DNA from: Cryphonectria parasitica EP155
Lineage: Eukaryota; Ascomycota; Sordariomycetes; Diaporthales; Cryphonectriaceae
Length of the DNA: 64,000 nt
Direction of reading: 5' to 3'
NCBI RefSeq assembly: GCF_011745365.1
Contig: NW_024468917.1
Span: forward strand, 930,001 to 994,000
Made by a program: the position numbers and the translations under genes. Position 1 is the first letter of the stretch; every line of letters starts with the position of its first letter. Below are positions 58,542 through 64,000 of this stretch, in pieces. The notes beneath the pieces are model-generated. The model did not search any database and was not told where the DNA came from. It was given only the letters and a program-made list of their open reading frames with translations.

Positions 58542-60495
58542 TCACAACTTGTGTACAAATGACTTGGATGTCATACCCCGGAACTTCTTGCCAAAGAACC
58601 AGAAAATGATGCCGCTGCAGCTGAACAAGGTGATAAGGGCCATGTTGGTAAGCATTGGTGGCACGAACCCGTTCGCTATCGACCATGGCGTTATGAACTT
58701 GCTGACGCCGTATCCCCAGAGGTTTTTATTGCTATTTGAGCCAGTGTCAGTGAGTCAAGATCTGGTCACTCTGTACATCTATCTATACACACACACACAC
58801 ACAAGCATATAGACAGACAAACAGACAAGGGATAGTGTGGGGGGTGGTAAAGAGGGACTTACATGGTGATGATGACAAAGACTGATCCCGTGATGGGCTT
58901 GTAACTATCAATGGCATACGTGCTAGCGATGCTGGGCAGTGCAGCGACCTGTATGCCCAGGAAGCTGTACCCAATGATAACGATGACCTGCCACGGCCAG
59001 TGCCGGTCGTAACCCACTGCCGTAATGACGCTGCCGATAATCATGATGATGATATAAGGAACCATAGCCACCAGCCGCATCTCGGGCTCGCGCACGCCAT
59101 TGTTGCGCGCTGTCAAATGCGCCGCAACCCAGTCGCTCAGCGGTCCACAGGTAAACAGGCCGACGAGCCCGCCCACCAGCACGGCCAAGTTGAACAGGCC
59201 GATGGTCTGCGAGGAAAAGTTGTACGGCGGGGCCGCAAACACCTGCGCCTGCGATAGGTTGACCACCAAGAATCCGGAAGCTGACCACGACACCACGAAA
59301 GCGGCAAACTCAACCACTGGGTACAGGTGCAGGTATAGCGGCAGCCACAGTTCGCGGAGGAGCCCGCCGGCATAGGGCTGGATTGGGAGAAACTGAGCCC
59401 TGCCAGGTCCGCCGCGGCCAAGGTAAGGGTCTATGTGCGTCTCGGCGTGGGCGAGGCTATTCATTCCTGCTGCGCCGCCGGCGGAGGCGTGCGTACTCGT
59501 GTCCTCGAGTGTGCTTTCGTGCCCTTTCTCCTGGCTGTCGCGATCTGTTGGCGTTGCGGTGGCATCAGCAGGACCAGCAGAAGCAGAAGCAGGGACACCA
59601 GTTGCCATCGTGGCACCGGGTGCCTGACGGTGGTAGCGCGTCTCGGGAAAGAGAAAAATGCAGACCAGGCTGGTGAAGAAGAGCATGCCGGTGTTGAACC
59701 ACCAGAAGCTCTCGACACCCGTGTTGAGGGCCATGGCTCCCGAAATAACGGGCCCGACCATGAGCGAGATGAAGTACAGGCTGAAGTAGAGCGTCTGGTA
59801 CTTGCCACGGTCGTGCAGAAAGATGATATCGGCGATTACCTGTGGCATGAGGGTCTCACAGGGTCCCGCGCCCAGCCCGTTGAGAACGCAGGCGCCCATG
59901 AAGGAGCCGTAAGAGGTGGCACGGGCGCGCCAGACCGAGGAGAAGGCGCAGATCAGCGAGGAGAGGATGGCGACGGGGCGGCGGCCGAAGCAGGTCGACA
60001 TGGGCACCCAGATGAAGTTGCTGAAGCCCAGGACGAGAATCGCCACGCCTGTGAACTGGACCACGTCGGCGAGGGAGCATTTATAGGCCTCGATGTAGTA
60101 GTCGAACATGGGAGCGAGGGCGAGCGGGCCTAGGTTGAGGGAAAATGATACTGCGGTTGCTGCGAAGATGGCTATTGGGTGGGGAGAAGAAAGGAGAAAA
60201 CGGTCAGCATTTACTGTCTTTTGTGTCTGCATTCCTTTCTTCTTCTTCTTTTCAACATTATCAGACACAATGTTCAGGGCAGACTGGCCATACTGGTAGA
60301 TTTCCAAAAGGGGCTCCAGTTGAGGGGATCGCGCGGATCGTCCGAAGGCTGCGGGACGAGCACGCTGCGGTGATTTGCGCCCTTGACGAAGTGGTGAGAT
60401 CCTACGTCCTTCATGATCTCCGTCCCTGGGTAGATCTTGGTGCCCAGAACCCCCTCGATCTCGTGGATCGTGCTCTCGTCGAGGTTTTCGTCCAT
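58542..60495 (-). CDS. MFS transporter, DHA1-type (drug/polyamine:proton antiporter group)
   Basis: Exons 60495-60294, 60171-58863 and 58731-58542 give 566 residues; an in-frame ATG at 60591 would add 32. The cytoplasmic N-terminus carries the family signature DPRDPLNWSPFWK. Twelve helices follow, with motif A between helices 2 and 3 (STCFGRRPVAIL), a central cytoplasmic loop starting FPETRYHR and rich in Ala/Ser/Thr/Asp, and the late NKNLWGYGVSKF segment joined correctly by the last intron (AT|C AAT). It probably exports a toxic compound or polyamine at the plasma membrane. It lies 3' to 3' with the Cys-repeat gene. Confidence 0.93.
58787..58803. repeat. AC dinucleotide repeat inside MFS intron
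   Basis: About eight AC units lie within the second MFS intron (58862-58732). Confidence 0.85.
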
Positions 60496-62633
60496 GATGG
60501 GCGTGGAAGGAGATCGATTAGGCAGAAGTCCAACGGCGCTGCTGATCGGTAAATAGGTTGACTGGAGTTGAGCTTGATGCTTGTTTCCCAATCAAAATGC
60601 ACGAGGGATCTTCAAAAGGGATTTCAGCGACTTAAGAAGGTCGATATGTCCCAAGTTGCTAAGGATGCAGTTCCATTACGTGAGACTTAGATAAACACGA
60701 CGAGGTCAGGTAGGACTCCAACGCACGTGGACGACCAGGTTGGATTTATACAGCGAGCCTCGTCACAACACGCTTGTTTGCGACCAATACAGTCAGCAAC
60801 AAATCATTCTGTGTTACCCTCTTCTCACACCCAGACCAGACCTTGTCAACCTCCAGGCGAGCGATCAAACAAGATCATTACGCTGGGCCCGGGGCTGACC
60901 TGGCACGTCTAGTACAGCATGAACAACCTTCTTTCCCCAGCTTTTCCTCTTCCCCCCTTTAAGAGATTTGGGGGGGGGGGGGGTAATAAGGCTAGTTCAT
61001 TGGCCAGAACGAGGATTAGGGGTCTATTCTCCAAAAAGGCCCATGGGCGGAGAACTTAAAATGCTCCCTGACCCGGCAGGATGGGAGCGCGGCAGTTCTT
61101 TTGCCCGGGAGCCAGCCAGCAATGAAAGGCTTAGACGCCACGCTCGAGGAAATCCCAGATACCAACAGTTCGGGAGCTCAATGCGGCTATTGCATAGCCG
61201 CTAACCTCGGGTTGAGACGTACTTACTGCCAGGCTTGCTGCTCAGCCGCTATGCTAAACTGAAATATTGTAGTTTATCTAGATGGGGTGGTCAGGACATG
61301 GGGAGGGAGCATATCTCCAATGTCCCGAAGGGTGTTGCAGAACAGGAAGGCGAAAACCTTGATATAAGATATGGATGATGGACAGCAGATCTTCTCATGC
61401 AGACATTTCGACAGATGGATTGGGGTATGTGCCATAACCAACTTAAGCAGCACAAAGAGCGACCTTTTTTTTTGGGGGGGGGGGGGGGGAGATCGTTAGT
61501 CTATCGCGTAGTCATCTAGGAGGAAGGTGGATTGGAACTACAAGCAGCTCAACTTTGCAGATGCTAAGGTGGATGGATGGATGACAGTATGCATTTTGGT
61601 GTTGTAAGGGACTGAGCACCCCATCTCCCCGGATTACCCCCACGACCCTAAGCTTTAATCATATCCCTCCAACGCATGACGCCTCCATTCGTCGCGGGTC
61701 CTCATGGGGAGGCTCCAGATGCTTCTAGGCCGTATACGAGTGAACACTAGCCGTGGTATTTTCCCAGGTTTCGACCCCTTCTACACCTAGGCTACCTGTT
61801 CCGTAATCTTAACCTGCCATTTCTTGATGGTCACATGGTGTTGTTATCCTTCGGTATCCTAGATAGACATGTATCCAGACTGTTAGTCTTGGTAGAATGG
61901 ACCTCGTCAAATCCCCTCGCTACGAAACAACTTTCAGCCACGTGTGCTTCTTTTTCCCCTTGGCGCGGTCTTCGAAGGAAGGGCAGGGCGTCTTGGTCTA
62001 TTGTGATTCCGCACTGATCTACTGAGAGCCGCACGCAGACCCCTTTGTGCCGCGTGGCTTGACTCTATTCCGAGCTGAGATGACTATCTCGGAATTTCTC
62101 CTGCTCATGAATCGTTCCTGTTCCCAGTGCTGAGAGGTCTCAGCCGAGCTTCTGTTAATAAGGTCATCGTGGATTGATATTGCGATTCAGGGTACATCAT
62201 TCATGCCAATCCTGGGCTTCACAAGGCTATCAGGAGAAAAGAGGCCGTACGGATTATCTACCGCCAACAAAGCTAGGTCTACTTCAGCAATACGCTCATG
62301 CAGTTAGTGGTGCCAGAATTTCAAATCTTTGTTGCGGCTGTGACGAACGTGGACACCGGTAGGCTCGATACCTCAGACTACAGATTTGTCCTTCGCAGCA
62401 GTCGTTTCCAAGGTCAAACGTGTCCATACCAGTGGTCCAGTCGACACAAACAGCTCGAGTCGTACTCGCTGCGCTACATTCGTCCTCAAGATTGGTTTAG
62501 GTTCAAGAAACTTGAGGGGAACGTTTAACTACGATTGCTTTGCCACGGTAGATTTCTTGTGCAGTCTGCCGTCTAAGGCGTCTGTCTAGTCCAAGCTCAA
62601 TAACTCCTGTGTCGCCATCTGACCCCGATTCAT
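60496..62633. other. Intergenic, upstream of MFS gene
   Basis: About 2.1 kb with G and T homopolymer runs (60970-60983 and 61465-61489). Several 60-77-codon frames between 61.8 and 62.6 kb are read in more than one phase and none is convincing. No gene is called. Confidence 0.4.
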
Positions 62634-64000
62634 TCACAACTTGCACTTCATATCCTCGATGATTCCCATAAAATAGACATTGATGTCGGCCGGATCGTTA
62701 CCCGAGCATCCTGTTACGGAAGAGAAAAGATGGTTAGTAAAACCTTTGCATGCTTGAAACAGCACCTTTCCCCTTGATTTCTTCAGCAGAAAAATGATCT
62801 TTACATACCCAGCTTTAGCCGATGCACAGATAAATTGTAAGACCGCAGCAGCAGGACAACTACTCAGTCTTTTGCAAGCTGCATAGACATGCTGTGTTTC
62901 TTCAGCCAGAACCAGCCAAAGAAGTCGGTCAATTCCCAAGATTTAGACACTGGATGATTTCATTCAAAATCGGCGGCGGTGGCGGTGATGCTGTGCGTTT
63001 CATGCAACAAGATATTGATCTCAAGTTTGCACATGAATTACAAAGAACAACCTTTCAGAGCCAGCCAAGCCTTGGCCTCGTCGATACCCATTGCTAATAT
63101 GCTAGTCAGCGCATAATCTGGTACCGCCCGAAAAGGAAATCTGGGTATATTTCTTCATTGGAACGCTTCCCCAATCTCCAAGCTATGCTCTGTTGAATCC
63201 TGACCGCAGGCAAGGCAGATACGTACCGACGGTGAGCAACATCTTCCCAAACGACTCAACATCATCTCCCTTGGCATCAGCCATCGTGCTCAAGATGCTT
63301 CGCCTCTTGACCACATAATGCTTCTTATCCCGCCACGCAATCGCAAATTCGTACGGATCCCGCGCATGCCATAAATGCGCAGAGAGCGTCCAGTTCCGCC
63401 CCACGAGGTTCGCACGAACATCCTCCCCACACTCGGCGACCTGGCGCCCCGTGAGCAGCTTCCACACCTTCATAAAGAAACACGCGATGAGATGCGTCCG
63501 CCGCGCGGACTCGTGCAGCACCCAGTCCCTCCAGAACTGCCGTAAGGCCTGCAGGCTCAGGAGTGAGGAGGCATCAACTCCGCCGTCGCCGCCGAGGTGA
63601 ACTGTTTCGCAGGAGCCTGGAGGGCCGGTGGTAGCGTGCGCATCCCAGTGGGTGTAGCTTGCCAGGGCGAGGGCGGAGGACTGCAGTTCGGTGAACATGG
63701 CGTCTGCAGAGCAGCGGGCGACGATGTCACCGTCGAAGAATCTGGTGATCTGGTAAAGCATCATGGCGTGAGTGCGAGCTAGGGCGTGGAGGAGGTCTCT
63801 TGGTGTCTCTGAGTTGAGAAGGCCGTTTACTTTGGTGTCGATGCAGCGCATGATGACGGGGCCGTTGATGGCATTCTTGGATGTGTATAGGGCACATGCT
63901 GCTATAGCCCCTAAAGTAATACAGGGAAGTCATGAAATACGTTATCAACTACCAAGCCTTGATCGTCGGGGTGCACGGGTACTCTTGAGCAATGAATCAC
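62634..64000 (-). CDS. C-terminal part of a C6-type fungal transcription factor (partial)
   Basis: The gene enters from the right window edge. Exons as read: 64000-63953, 63910-63227, 63093-63052 and 62710-62634. All junctions keep frame; the first intron would be only 42 nt, the last is 341 nt with a perfect TACTAAC branch point. The visible part has LARTHAMMLYQITRFFDGD, then WRDWVLHESARRTHLIACFF, AWRDKKHYVV and DVESFGKMLLTVG joined to MGIDEAKAWLALKG. The W..W..ESARRT segment and the C-terminal ...DVE.FGKM(L)LT...GIDE pattern are what I know from C-terminal regions of Zn2Cys6 regulators. The DNA-binding end lies outside the window. It could regulate the neighbouring MFS gene. Confidence 0.7.

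Noticed and set aside
59435..60133. A 232-codon plus-strand frame
   Set aside because: Antisense to the MFS transporter, whose motifs fix the minus strand.

Overview
The window is nuclear DNA from a filamentous ascomycete (Pezizomycotina, most likely a plant-associated or plant-decaying Sordariomycete; this is inferred from gene families, not from a marker gene). The evidence is genes with many short introns (about 42-341 nt, mostly 50-130), CTRAC-type branch points, Zn2Cys6 regulators, a GH10 xylanase carrying a fungal CBM1, and a DUF6536 membrane protein. No transposon, CRISPR array or rRNA is visible; there is one tRNA-Cys gene.

Left part (1-24 kb) is housekeeping and poorly known genes: a coiled-coil protein (-), the oligosaccharyltransferase subunit OST3 (+), a 3.6-kb stretch with nothing convincing, a previously hidden three-exon small gene at 8.3-8.75 kb whose exons are each very short, the telomere-capping subunit TEN1 (-), the ESCRT-III subunit VPS32/SNF7 (+), and a giant acidic Pro/Ala/Glu repeat protein at 15.4-23.0 kb that is best read as one gene of about 2,500 residues with its two long open frames joined by an intron near 20.1 kb.

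Middle part (24.5-47.4 kb) is the most interesting. A secreted GH10-CBM1 xylanase is followed by ten closely packed genes that read as an aromatic-acid catabolic cluster: 2,3-dihydroxybenzoate decarboxylase, intradiol ring-cleavage dioxygenase, flavin monooxygenase, SDR oxidoreductase, a dienelactone-hydrolase-like protein joined to an NTF2/SnoaL-like half, two unrelated methyltransferases, a Zn2Cys6 regulator, a salicylate-hydroxylase-type FAD monooxygenase transcribed divergently from that regulator, and an NmrA-type NAD(P)-binding protein. Two of these enzymes can each yield catechol (from salicylate and from 2,3-dihydroxybenzoate) and a third can cleave it. The enzymes are standard; the arrangement and the methyl-transfer and hydrolase-like accessory genes are what may be new. 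A tRNA-Cys lies between the decarboxylase and the dioxygenase.

Right part (47-64 kb) holds a DUF6536 multi-pass membrane protein, a small claudin-like four-helix membrane protein, a secreted protein made of four cysteine-rich repeats, an MFS transporter and, cut by the window end, the C-terminal half of a second C6-type regulator. Nearly every gene was rebuilt here by choosing splice sites that keep the frame; the exon sums are multiples of three for all complete multi-exon models.
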